From NCBI GenBank assembly GCA_030824255.1, contig JAVBYB010000114.1, positions 1 to 11,170 of the forward strand: a stretch of 11,170 nt of DNA, given 5' to 3'. Shown one piece after another: positions 1 through 7,204 of the stretch (its first letter is position 1; the number at the start of each line of letters is the position of its first letter). Under the pieces are notes generated by a model. It did not search any database and had not been told where the DNA came from. It saw nothing but the letters and a program-made list of their open reading frames with translations. The position numbers were made by a program, and so were the translations under genes. Source of the stretch: a bacterium (GTDB taxonomy: Bacteria; Pseudomonadota; Alphaproteobacteria; Caulobacterales; Hyphomonadaceae).

Positions 1-2
1 TG

Positions 3-644
3 CACGATTACATGAAGAAATTCCAGATCGGCCCCGGCTGGACATTCCTGACCGGCAAGCGCGATGACATCACGCTAATCCAGAAAAAGCTGGGGCTTGA
101 GCCGGCAGGCGCGACGCCATCGGCGCACTCCACATCCATCATCGTCGCCAATGAAGCGACGGGACAATGGGTGAAGCGGTCTCCCTATGAAAATCCGCAA
201 ATGCTCGCGAACCTGCTGACGGGACACATGGACCCCAAGAGCCTTGGACCGGGATCAGCTTCGCGGCAGAGCTACGCCAACGCCATCACCGTTCCAGGAT
301 TGCAGGCGGGCGAAACGCTTTATCGCACGCGCTGCGCGTCCTGCCATTCGATCGGTGATGGCGATGGCCTCGGGCCGGACCTGCTTGCTGTAAGCTCCCG
401 CCGCTCGCCGGAATGGCTAACGCGCTGGATCAAGGAGCCGGACAGGATGCTGTCCGAAGGCGATCCCATCGCGACCGCACAGATGGCGGATTATCGCGGC
501 CTGCCAATGCCAAACCTGAAGCTGAGCAATGCCGACGTCGCGGCGCTACTGGCCTTCATCGACACCGAAAGCCAGCGCACCATGGAGAGCCGCGCCGCCG
601 CCACGCACGCCCAGCACGGTCATGGCGACCACGGCCATCACTGA
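3..644 (+). CDS. SCO1/SenC-cytochrome c fusion protein, C-terminal part (5' end outside window)
   Basis: The frame is open to the left edge (codons from base 3 read H-D-Y before the Met at base 12), and the text at the edge is mid-domain, so the true start lies upstream. Numbering from that Met, residues 1-75 match the end of an SCO1/SenC thioredoxin-fold copper chaperone: the GPGWTFLTGK strand, then H39 (SAHST) at the place of the conserved copper-binding His, then an IIVANEATGQW strand. The CxxxC copper motif would lie upstream. Residues 97-185 are a class I cytochrome c domain with heme motif CASCH (108-112) and a probable axial Met at 166 (GLPMPN). The last 12 residues hold six His, a possible metal-binding tail. 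SCO proteins deliver copper or reductant to copper enzymes such as cytochrome oxidase CuA; a fused heme domain suggests electron delivery in the periplasm. The gene converges on the cupredoxin-like gene, 20 bases away. Family call is firm; the partner enzyme is unknown. Confidence 0.88.
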   Translation, partial: HDYMKKFQIGPGWTFLTGKRDDITLIQKKLGLEPAGATPSAHSTSIIVANEATGQWVKRSPYENPQMLANLLTGHMDPKSLGPGSASRQSYANAITVPGLQAGETLYRTRCASCHSIGDGDGLGPDLLAVSSRRSPEWLTRWIKEPDRMLSEGDPIATAQMADYRGLPMPNLKLSNADVAALLAFIDTESQRTMESRAAATHAQHGHGDHGHH

Positions 645-664
645 TCGCGTCCCGGCGCGCGCCC

Positions 665-1096
665 TCAGCGCGTAACGATGAAGTCGCCGAAAAGCGTGCG
701 TACGCCCTTGCCGCGCGCCTGCAGCGGATCGTGGTAGATATAGCCGCCCTGCGCCGGCGCCTTGAACCGCAGCGTGGCGGCGGCGCCGGCAGGGATCGGA
801 GCAGATTTTGTACCTGCCAGGCTCATGATCTCGAACGCGTGCGGCGTGTCCGTGCGGTTCGCGACATGGATCACCACATCCTCGCCCGCGCGCACGCGCA
901 GCTGAGGGTTTACTTTCCGCGTCAGCGGATCGCGGAACGACACCGCAAACACCACCTCGCCGCCGTCGAGCTCGGTGTAGACGCCATCGATCACGAGATC
1001 GAATGTCTTCGGCTTGGCGCCTGTCTGCGCATGCGCTGCCGAAGCTGCAAACGCGATTGCGGCCAGCGCCGCCGCCAGCAAGGTTCGTCGCAACAT
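665..1096 (-). CDS. exported cupredoxin-like protein without a type 1 copper cysteine
   Basis: A 143-residue protein with a Sec signal peptide (RR, then an Ala/Leu-rich core, likely cleavage after AHA at residue 23). The mature part reads as a cupredoxin beta-sandwich: a LRVRAGEDVVIHVANRTDTPHAFE strand pair with H86, and near the C-terminus YIYHDPLQ with H122 followed by LFGDFIV. This ending resembles the first domain of multicopper oxidases more than plastocyanin. The protein contains no Cys at all, so it cannot hold a normal Cys-His-His blue copper centre; it may bind copper by His/Met or be structural. The Met at 1096 was chosen because the open frame extends upstream through the tRNA gene, which cannot be coding, and because the signal peptide begins exactly there. 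The ribosome binding site is weak. Proximity to the SCO-cytochrome fusion suggests a copper or respiratory role (inference). Confidence 0.8.
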   Translation of the reverse strand: MLRRTLLAAALAAIAFAASAAHAQTGAKPKTFDLVIDGVYTELDGGEVVFAVSFRDPLTRKVNPQLRVRAGEDVVIHVANRTDTPHAFEIMSLAGTKSAPIPAGAAATLRFKAPAQGGYIYHDPLQARGKGVRTLFGDFIVTR

Positions 1097-1194
1097 GATG
1101 CCCGGTCCACGCCAGCCGCCTGTCAAAGCGCCAGCGCGCCAGATTAGACCAGCCGCCAGAGGCCATGAAGGGGATGCTTCAGTGACGCGAACGC

Positions 1195-1284
1195 TGGCGG
1201 AGAGGAAGAGATTCGAACTCTCGATACCGTTACCGGTATACACCCTTAGCAGGGGTGCGCCTTCGACCACTCGGCCACCTCCCC
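1195..1284 (-). tRNA. tRNA-Ser (anticodon GCU)
   Basis: Folded by eye on the minus strand into a full class II tRNA of 90 nt including the encoded CCA (plus-strand TGG at 1195-1197). The acceptor stem GGGGAGG pairs with CCTCTCC (one G-U); the D arm starts GCCGAGTGG; the anticodon stem CACCC/GGGTG closes loop CTGCTAA with anticodon GCT at plus positions 1248-1250. The long variable arm has a perfect 6-bp stem (ATACCG/CGGTAT) typical of Ser tRNAs, and the T arm has the TTCGAAT loop. Discriminator base is G. It reads AGC/AGU codons. No integrase or duplicated 3' end is visible nearby, so it does not look like an occupied attachment site. Confidence 0.97.
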
Positions 1285-1612
1285 GCACCGCATTCGCAGT
1301 GAAGAGGGGCCTTCCTACCCGGATTTGGACGGCACGCAAGACGAAACGGCCCGAAGCCCCCAGTCTTTGGCAATGCCGGGGAAATCCCCCGGATCTTGCC
1401 GTGGCTCTGTCAGCGCGGCGCCACGCGCATGATCTATTCCGCTGCGCCACACGCCTGAAATAGCGGCAGAATTCACCTTTTCAAAAACAAGCCGGTCAGC
1501 CGGCATTGATGAAATACCGCCCCTCGTGCAACAATCTGCCCGTGGATTTGTGACCTGCGCACGCGACTGTCTCCCGGGCGCGCATGGCCCATTGACCTCA
1601 ACCCGGAAACTC
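1285..1612. other. gene-free stretch between tRNA-Ser and the orphan terminator
   Basis: No open frame here has a believable start, ribosome binding site or recognisable protein. What can be seen is structure. A strong imperfect hairpin lies at 1369-1400 (GGCAA/TTGCC outer stem, CCGGGG/CCCCGG inner stem, loop AAATC). A GC-rich short hairpin lies at 1491-1504. A third imperfect hairpin at about 1527-1566 has GTGC/GCAC ends and an ACAATC/GATTTGT stem with a bulge. The right part ends in a strong + strand terminator, so a small RNA could lie here on the + strand. I could not match it to 6S, SRP, tmRNA or RNase P RNA. Confidence 0.5.
1484..1504 (-). terminator. possible weak intrinsic terminator, minus strand
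   Basis: Read on the minus strand, a 5-bp GC stem GCCGG/CCGGC with loop CTGA is followed at once by TTGTTTTTG. The stem is short, so this may be a backup terminator downstream of the glp operon or chance. Confidence 0.3.
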
Positions 1613-1644
1613 GACCCCGCGGAAAACCGCGGGGTCTTTTATTT
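1613..1644 (+). terminator. strong rho-independent terminator, plus strand
   Basis: A perfect 10-bp stem (GACCCCGCGG at 1613-1622, CCGCGGGGTC at 1627-1636) with an AAAA loop is followed by TTTTATTT (1637-1644). In the minus direction the stem is followed by GAGTTTCC, a poor U-tract, so it works mainly for rightward transcripts. No recognised + strand gene precedes it: the nearest is the SCO-cytochrome fusion, which ends at 644, with two minus-strand genes between. Confidence 0.85.
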
Positions 1645-1668
1645 GATGACGACCGGCGCCGAACGCCC

Positions 1669-1706
1669 AAAAGCAAACGGCCAGCCCGCGCGAGGCGGAC
1701 TGGCCG
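1669..1706 (-). terminator. intrinsic terminator of the glp operon
   Basis: On the minus strand a stem of 7 perfect pairs (CGGCCAG/CTGGCCG, 1678-1706) continues through five more pairs (one G-U) to a 5-nt loop, followed by TTTGCTTTT. It sits about 23 bases after the glpV stop codon, the expected place for the end of the leftward operon. Confidence 0.85.
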
Positions 1707-1729
1707 TGGCTCAGTCGCAAAATGGCTGA

Positions 1730-3487
1730 CTAGTTCTGCCAGCTCTTGATCAGCGTGTCGTAGTCGATCGTTTCCGGCACCGGGTCCTCGTTGGCCAGCT
1801 TGGCCTTGGGGGCGCCGGGGCGGGCGAACCAGGCTTCGGCGGGCTCTTCCGCATTCAGTTTCGGGCTCTTGTCGCCCTGCACGTTCAGCTTTTCGAGGTT
1901 GGCCAGCACGTCCTCCTGCGCCTTGCAGAGCGCATCCATTGCCTGCTGCGGCGTCTTGGTGCCGGCGGCGGCGTCGCCGATGTTCTGCCACCAGAGCTGC
2001 GACAGCTTCGGATAGTCAGGGATGTTGGTGCCCGTGGGCGACCACTGCGTACGCGCTGGCGAGCGGTAGAACTCGATCAGACCGCCAAGCTTCGGCGCAC
2101 GCTCCGTGAAGGACGGATGCTGGATCGTGCTTTCGCGGATGAAGGTGAGGCCGGTGTGGCTCTTCTTCACGTCGACCGTCTTCGAGGTCACGAACTGCGC
2201 ATAGAGCCACGCAGCCTTGGCCCGATCCGCGGGCGTCGTCGTCATCAGCGTCCACGCGCCGGCGTCCTGGTAGCCGAGCTTCTGGCCCTCTTCCCAGTAG
2301 GCGCCGTGCGGCGACGGCGCCATCCGCCATTTCGGCGTGCCGTCCGCGTTCAGCACCGGCAGGCCCTCCTTCACCATGTCGGCGGTGAAGGTGGTGTACC
2401 AGAACATCTGCTGTGCGATCTCGCCATTGGCGGGCACAGGACCGGACTCCGAGAAGTTCATGCCCTGGGCTGCCGGCGGCGCATACTTCTTCAGCCAGTC
2501 GATATACTTCGTGATCGCATAGACCGACGCGGGACCATTGGTGTCGCCGCCGCGCGCAACGCACGAGCCCACCGGGCGCGACTCATCGTCAACGCGGATG
2601 CCCCATTCATCCACGGGGAAACCGTTGGGATGGCCGTTCGTCTTGTCGCCATTGCCCGCCATCGACAGCCAGGAATCCGTGAAGCGCCAGCCGAGCGAGG
2701 GATCCTTCTTGCCATAGTCCATGTGGCCATAGACCTGCTTCCCGTCGATCGTGCGGCCGGTGAAGAATTCCGCGATGTCCTCATAGGCGGACCAGTTCAC
2801 CGGAACGCCGAGGTCATAGCCGTACTTCGCTTTGAAATCGGCCTTGTTCTTGGCATCGGCAAACCAGTCATAGCGAAACCAGTAGAGGTTCGCGAACTGC
2901 TGGTCGGGCAGCTGGTAGAGCTTGCCGTCCGGCGCCGTCGTGAAGCTCGCGCCGACAAAGTCTGCGATGTCGAGAGTCGGGCTGGTAACGTCCTTGCCCT
3001 CGCCCGCCATCCAGTCGGTGAGGTTGCGCACCTGCTGGTAACGCCAATGCGTGCCGATCAGGTCCGAGTCATTCACGTAGGCGTCGTAGACGTTCTCGCC
3101 CGACTGCATCTGCGTCTGCAGCTTGGCGACGACATCGCCCTCGCCGATCAGCTCGTGCGTCACCTTGATGCCGGTAATCGCGCTGAAGGCTGGCGCGAGC
3201 ACGCGGCTTTCATAGTCGTGCGTCGAGATGTTCTCGGAGACGACCGTGATCTCCATGCCCTGGAACGGCGCGGCGGCGTTGACGAACCAGTTGAGCTCCG
3301 CCTCCTGGCCCGCGCGATCCAGCGAGGACAGCTCGCCAATCTCCGCATCGAGGAATTTCGCGATCTCGGCCGCGCCATTCGGATTCGGCGGCTGGTCGGC
3401 CGCAGGCGTCTGCGGTCCGCCGCATGCGGCGAGCGCCAGAGCGGAGCCACAAGCGAGCAAAAGCCCGCGCAAACGCGTGAAAGCCAT
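1730..3487 (-). CDS. glpV: glycerol-type ABC transporter substrate-binding protein GlpV (predicted lipoprotein)
   Basis: A 585-residue extracytoplasmic solute-binding protein of the large GlpV type (known family members are near this size). It captures the substrate in the periplasm and delivers it to GlpPQ. The N-terminus has R5 and R7, a hydrophobic run and a lipobox LAAC with Cys22, so it is predicted to be lipid-anchored, followed by a flexible Pro/Asn-rich linker. The body has the usual SBP pattern (EITVVSENISTHDYESRVLAPAF, with an LPDQQFANLYWFRYDWFADA core). Family recognition rests on sequence style plus the operon: two ATPases, two permeases and the DUF2160 protein in the GlpSTPQUV order. 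The ATG at 3487 is preferred to the in-frame TTG at 3490, because GGGAGGA lies 5 bases before the ATG and only 2 before the TTG. It is the last gene of the operon and is followed by a terminator. Glycerol is the likely ligand from family knowledge; a related polyol is possible. Confidence 0.87.
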   Translation of the reverse strand: MAFTRLRGLLLACGSALALAACGGPQTPAADQPPNPNGAAEIAKFLDAEIGELSSLDRAGQEAELNWFVNAAAPFQGMEITVVSENISTHDYESRVLAPAFSAITGIKVTHELIGEGDVVAKLQTQMQSGENVYDAYVNDSDLIGTHWRYQQVRNLTDWMAGEGKDVTSPTLDIADFVGASFTTAPDGKLYQLPDQQFANLYWFRYDWFADAKNKADFKAKYGYDLGVPVNWSAYEDIAEFFTGRTIDGKQVYGHMDYGKKDPSLGWRFTDSWLSMAGNGDKTNGHPNGFPVDEWGIRVDDESRPVGSCVARGGDTNGPASVYAITKYIDWLKKYAPPAAQGMNFSESGPVPANGEIAQQMFWYTTFTADMVKEGLPVLNADGTPKWRMAPSPHGAYWEEGQKLGYQDAGAWTLMTTTPADRAKAAWLYAQFVTSKTVDVKKSHTGLTFIRESTIQHPSFTERAPKLGGLIEFYRSPARTQWSPTGTNIPDYPKLSQLWWQNIGDAAAGTKTPQQAMDALCKAQEDVLANLEKLNVQGDKSPKLNAEEPAEAWFARPGAPKAKLANEDPVPETIDYDTLIKSWQN

Positions 3488-3537
3488 CAAATCCTCCCTG
3501 CCGACGCTTCTACGGCGCCGGATTCGTTATGTCGGTA

Positions 3538-3825
3538 TCAAGCAAATCGGAAAACCAGCGCCGCGTAAACAACTGACGCGAGGGTAGCGATCCAGAGCGG
3601 AAGATCCTCAGGCATCAGGCCGATCCAGGCGAGATGGATGAAGGCCGAGCCCAGAAGGGACAGGAAGAACCTGTCGCCCCGCTGCGTGGCGACCCGCAGG
3701 ATGCCCACGCGCGGCTCATTGTTGGGAGCAAGCTTCGTCAGCACGCCGAGGGTCAGCAGCGCCAGCGCGATGAACGCAAAGAACAGCGCGGTCGGCAGCG
3801 TCCATCCCATCCACGCGAAGGTCAT
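3538..3825 (-). CDS. glpU: GlpU-like small membrane protein (DUF2160 type)
   Basis: 95 residues, highly hydrophobic, with about three membrane spans (near 8-29, 55-73 and 75-93). Recognisable family features are the start FAWMGWTLPTALFF, the polar loop PRVGILRVATQRGDRFF, and SLLGSAFIHLAWIGL followed by a final VVYAALVFRF. This is the DUF2160-type protein that sits between glpQ and glpV in rhizobial glycerol ABC operons (GlpU). Its biochemical role is not established; it is presumed to be an accessory membrane component. The ATG overlaps the stop of the preceding small gene in an ATGA arrangement, which implies translational coupling. 50 bases separate its stop from the glpV ATG. Confidence 0.85.
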   Translation of the reverse strand: MTFAWMGWTLPTALFFAFIALALLTLGVLTKLAPNNEPRVGILRVATQRGDRFFLSLLGSAFIHLAWIGLMPEDLPLWIATLASVVYAALVFRFA

Positions 3826-4067
3826 GGCGCCTTGCTCCGCAGCAGCTTGGCCGCCCGCGCCTGCAGCACGATGCCCACCAGCACAGCCACGCCGCCCGCT
3901 GCCACGCAGACGATGGCGCCCGTGCGCTGGCCGAGGAAATAAAAGACCATGGCGAGCCCGCCGCCGAAGATGAGGCCGAACATCACGAAGCCGAGGCCAG
4001 TCATGAACTGGCGCTGGCCTTGTCTGAGACGTTCAGCCTCGGGCGAAGCGGCGGGCTCTGCGGTCAC
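3822..4067 (-). CDS. small two-span membrane protein, function unknown
   Basis: An 81-residue protein when started at GTG 4067: a charged N-terminus (TAEPAASPEAERLRQGQRQ), then two hydrophobic segments (about 23-44 and 49-68) and a basic tail (RAAKLLRSKAP). The open frame extends further to 4193, but that part is a shadow of the preceding gene and reads as Arg-rich noise. GTG 4067 sits just after the stop of that gene (TGA at 4073-4075), while an internal ATG at 4004 would cut the protein to 60 residues; no clear ribosome binding site decides between them. Its stop overlaps the glpU start (ATGA). I do not recognise a family. Position inside the operon suggests an accessory membrane component of the importer or of its assembly. 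Confidence 0.7.
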   Translation of the reverse strand: MTAEPAASPEAERLRQGQRQFMTGLGFVMFGLIFGGGLAMVFYFLGQRTGAIVCVAAGGVAVLVGIVLQARAAKLLRSKAP

Positions 4068-4072
4068 GTCGA

Positions 4073-4333
4073 TCAGCGCCGGTTGGCGCGTGCATCGCGA
4101 ATGGAGCTGAAGCCCCACCAGAACACGCCGCCGCCGACCAGCAGCGCAAGCCAGGACAACCCGCCGATCGGGCCGCCGAGAATGCCAAGCCACACGGCTT
4201 TGAGAACTGTTGAAAGAACGATGCCAATGACGCCAAGGCCCATCAGGACGGCGCCAATGACCGTCATCTGGCGGCCTTGCGCTTCCTTGCGTGCATTGAC
4301 GGCTTCGGGAGGGGTGTAACCGTATCTGGCCAT
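4073..4333 (-). CDS. small two-span membrane protein, function unknown
   Basis: 86 residues: a polar N-terminus (MARYGYTPPEAVNARKEAQ), a first membrane span about 23-44, a second about 56-74 (Gly/Trp-rich, LVGGGVFWWGF) and a short basic end. It has a good ribosome binding site (AGGAGA six bases before the ATG), unusual within this tightly coupled operon, and follows a 131-base gap after glpQ, so translation starts afresh here. No promoter or terminator is evident in that gap. The protein overall resembles its downstream neighbour in size and topology (two spans, basic tail), but I see no convincing residue similarity. Not recognised as a named family; not part of the classical GlpSTPQUV set. 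Confidence 0.78.
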   Translation of the reverse strand: MARYGYTPPEAVNARKEAQGRQMTVIGAVLMGLGVIGIVLSTVLKAVWLGILGGPIGGLSWLALLVGGGVFWWGFSSIRDARANRR

Positions 4334-4464
4334 GTTATTCTCCTGGCTCTGATTTTTGCGTTTCTACTCGTATCTGCCCTGCGCCCTCTTGTGCCGTATC
4401 GGGGTGCTTGACGGGGTCAGGATAGCAGATTTGCGGAAATGTCACAGAGCCCTCTCCGCCAGGG

Positions 4465-5267
<803 letters not shown>

Positions 5268-5271
<4 letters not shown>

Positions 5272-6125
5272 GACACGCCTCCCTGCGGCCGCGGCGCGCC
5301 GTCATCACGGGTCATCACCGTATAGAACACCCAGCTGGTGAGCAGGATGATCAGGAAGTAGATGATCGACATGGCCGCCTTCTGGCCCAGCTCCACCGTC
5401 TGCTTCAGCTCCGTCGACAGGAATACCGGATCGCCACCCGCAATCACCGCGAATGGCTCCGTGAAGATCATGAACGAGTCCATGAAGCGCAGCAGGATGG
5501 CGATGGTCAGCACCCGCCCCATCTTCGGCAGCTGGATGAAGCGGAACACAGACCATTTCGACGCGCCATCAATCCGCGCCGCCTGATAATAGGCATCCGG
5601 GATCGACACGAGTCCCGCATAGGCCAGCATCGCAACAAGGCTGGTCCAGTGCCACACATCCATCAGCACAAGCGTGAACCACGCATCGATCGGATCGTTC
5701 TCGTAATTGTAGCCGAAGTCGCGCAGCATCACGCCGAACAGGCCGATGTCGACGCGCCCGAACATCTGCCAGATCATGCCCACCACATACCACGGGATCA
5801 GCAGCGGCAGCGCCATCAGCACCAGGCAGACCGGCACGCCCCATCCCTTGCGCGGCATGTTGAGCGCGATCAGCACGCCCAGCGGAATCTGGATGGCGAG
5901 GATGATGCAGGAGAAGACAAGGTTGCGCCACAGCGCATTCCAGAACTTTTCCGAATGCAGCACCTCGCGATACCAGAGATCGCCCACCCAGTGGAATTGC
6001 GCATTGGTGGCGACGTACTGCACTGAATAGTTCACCACCGTCATCAACGGGATGATCGCCGTGAACGCGACCAGCAGCAGGACGGGCGCGACGAGAAACC
6101 AGGCTTTCTGATTGACGGGTTTCAT
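5268..6125 (-). CDS. glpP: glycerol-type ABC transporter permease GlpP
   Basis: 285 residues, MalF-like inner-membrane permease with about six spans, the first at 8-32. The EAA coupling loop is clear at 180-200: YQAARIDGASKWSVFRFIQLP, with the conserved Gly-Ala. The hydrophilic C-terminal tail (TRDDGAPRPQGG) is cytoplasmic. ATG 6125 is chosen over the upstream in-frame alternative at 6155 because it forms an ATGA overlap with the glpT stop and begins the MKPVNQKAWFLVAP sequence typical of permease starts. It forms a heterodimer with GlpQ. Confidence 0.92.
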
Positions 6126-7201
6126 TGCCCAGCCCCGTTCAACGCGACACGCCAACTATCGGCATAGAGATGCACGCCCACCGGATCGAACGAGACCTTG
6201 GGATCGGCGGGTATCTTCTCGCCCTCGCGCAGCATCGCCGCGATCGGATGCCCCTGCATCGACAGGTGCGCCACGCGATAGCGCCCCGCATCCTCCACAC
6301 GAATGACGGACGCCGGAATGCCGGCGGCTCCCAGCTTCACGAACTCCGGTCGCACGCCCAGCTCGATCCTGGCGCCGTCAACCACGACAGGCGCCGCCGG
6401 CAGCGCCACTCGGCTCTCGCCGATCCGCACACCCGCGCCGTCAATCGCAACCGGAACCACATTCATACCCGGTGAGCCGATGAAGTATCCCACGAAAGTG
6501 TGGCTTGGCCTCTCGAACAATTCCGCCGGGGTTCCGACCTGCACGATCTCGCCCGCATACATGACGACCACCTTGTCCGCGAAGGTCAGCGCCTCGGTCT
6601 GGTCGTGCGTCACATAGATCATGGTCGCGCGGCTGCGCCTGTGCACGTCGCGCAGGCTGGCGCGCAACTGCCATTTCATCTGCGGGTCCACCACCGTCAG
6701 CGGCTCGTCGAACAGCACTGCGTTCACATCCGGCCGCACCAGTCCGCGCCCCAGCGAGATCTTCTGCTTCTCGTCCGCCGTCAGCCCGCGCGCCTTGCGC
6801 CCCGCCAGCGCGGTGAGCCCCACCGTCTCGAGCACCTCATCGACGCGACGCGCGATCTCGTCGGTCTTCATCCGCCGGTTGCGCAATGGGAACGCCAGGT
6901 TCTCGCGCACCGTCATCGAGTCATAGACGACGGGAAACTGGAACACCTGCGCGATGTTGCGCTTCTCGGTCGACAGAAGCGTGACGTCCTCGCCATTGAA
7001 CAGCACGCGCCCTTCGGTCGGCGCCACAAGGCCTGAGATGATGTTGAGCATCGAGGTCTTGCCGCAACCCGATGGGCCGAGCAACGCATAGGCGCCGCCG
7101 TCCTCGAACACATGGCTCACGCGGCGCAGCGCAAAGTCCGCATCCGATTTCGGATCAGGCCCATAGGCGTGACGCACATTGTCCAGATCAATCCGCGCCA
7201 T
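6122..7201 (-). CDS. glpT: glycerol-type ABC transporter ATPase GlpT, degenerate signature motif
   Basis: 359 residues, cytoplasmic ATPase of the MalK/UgpC group with a C-terminal regulatory OB-like domain (about 245-355). Seen motifs: Walker A GPSGCGKT (42-49), Q-loop Q88 (VFQFP), Walker B AVLFDE (161-166), D-loop VVDP (170-173), switch His199 (YVTHDQTEA). The ABC signature, normally LSGGQRQ, is replaced by LTADEKQ at 140-146: the two glycines and the Gln are lost, though the flanking ISLGRGLVR alignment is intact, so this is not a frameshift. MARIDLDNVRHAYGPDPKSDADFAL is a GlpT-style start. It works with GlpS as a heterodimer. The ATG comes three bases after the glpS stop. Confidence 0.93.
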   Translation of the reverse strand: MARIDLDNVRHAYGPDPKSDADFALRRVSHVFEDGGAYALLGPSGCGKTSMLNIISGLVAPTEGRVLFNGEDVTLLSTEKRNIAQVFQFPVVYDSMTVRENLAFPLRNRRMKTDEIARRVDEVLETVGLTALAGRKARGLTADEKQKISLGRGLVRPDVNAVLFDEPLTVVDPQMKWQLRASLRDVHRRSRATMIYVTHDQTEALTFADKVVVMYAGEIVQVGTPAELFERPSHTFVGYFIGSPGMNVVPVAIDGAGVRIGESRVALPAAPVVVDGARIELGVRPEFVKLGAAGIPASVIRVEDAGRYRVAHLSMQGHPIAAMLREGEKIPADPKVSFDPVGVHLYADSWRVALNGAGQ

Positions 7202-7204
7202 GAC

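Noticed and set aside
1121..1126. TTGACA on the minus strand as a -35 element for the cupredoxin gene
   Set aside because: At standard spacing the -10 would overlap the start codon and there is no matching -10 sequence.
413..1147. 244-residue plus-strand open frame
   Set aside because: Overlaps the SCO-cytochrome gene in another frame, then runs antisense to the cupredoxin gene; Arg-rich composition without any fold signal.
1195..1284. tRNA-Ser as an integration site of a genomic island
   Set aside because: No integrase, no repeated tRNA 3' end and no mobile genes seen in the window.
1097..1450. N-terminal extension of the cupredoxin-like frame
   Set aside because: It reads through the complete tRNA-Ser gene; the signal peptide starts at 1096.
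1315..1506. 63-residue minus-strand open frame upstream of tRNA-Ser
   Set aside because: No ribosome binding site seen, no recognised family, and it contains the 1369-1400 hairpin; left as non-coding, though a tiny gene cannot be fully excluded.
1526..1729. 67-residue plus-strand open frame after the tRNA region
   Set aside because: It crosses both terminator hairpins and has no ribosome binding site or recognisable sequence.
2117..3568. 483-residue plus-strand open frame
   Set aside because: Antisense of glpV, Arg/His-rich, and it runs through the glpV start and its ribosome binding site.
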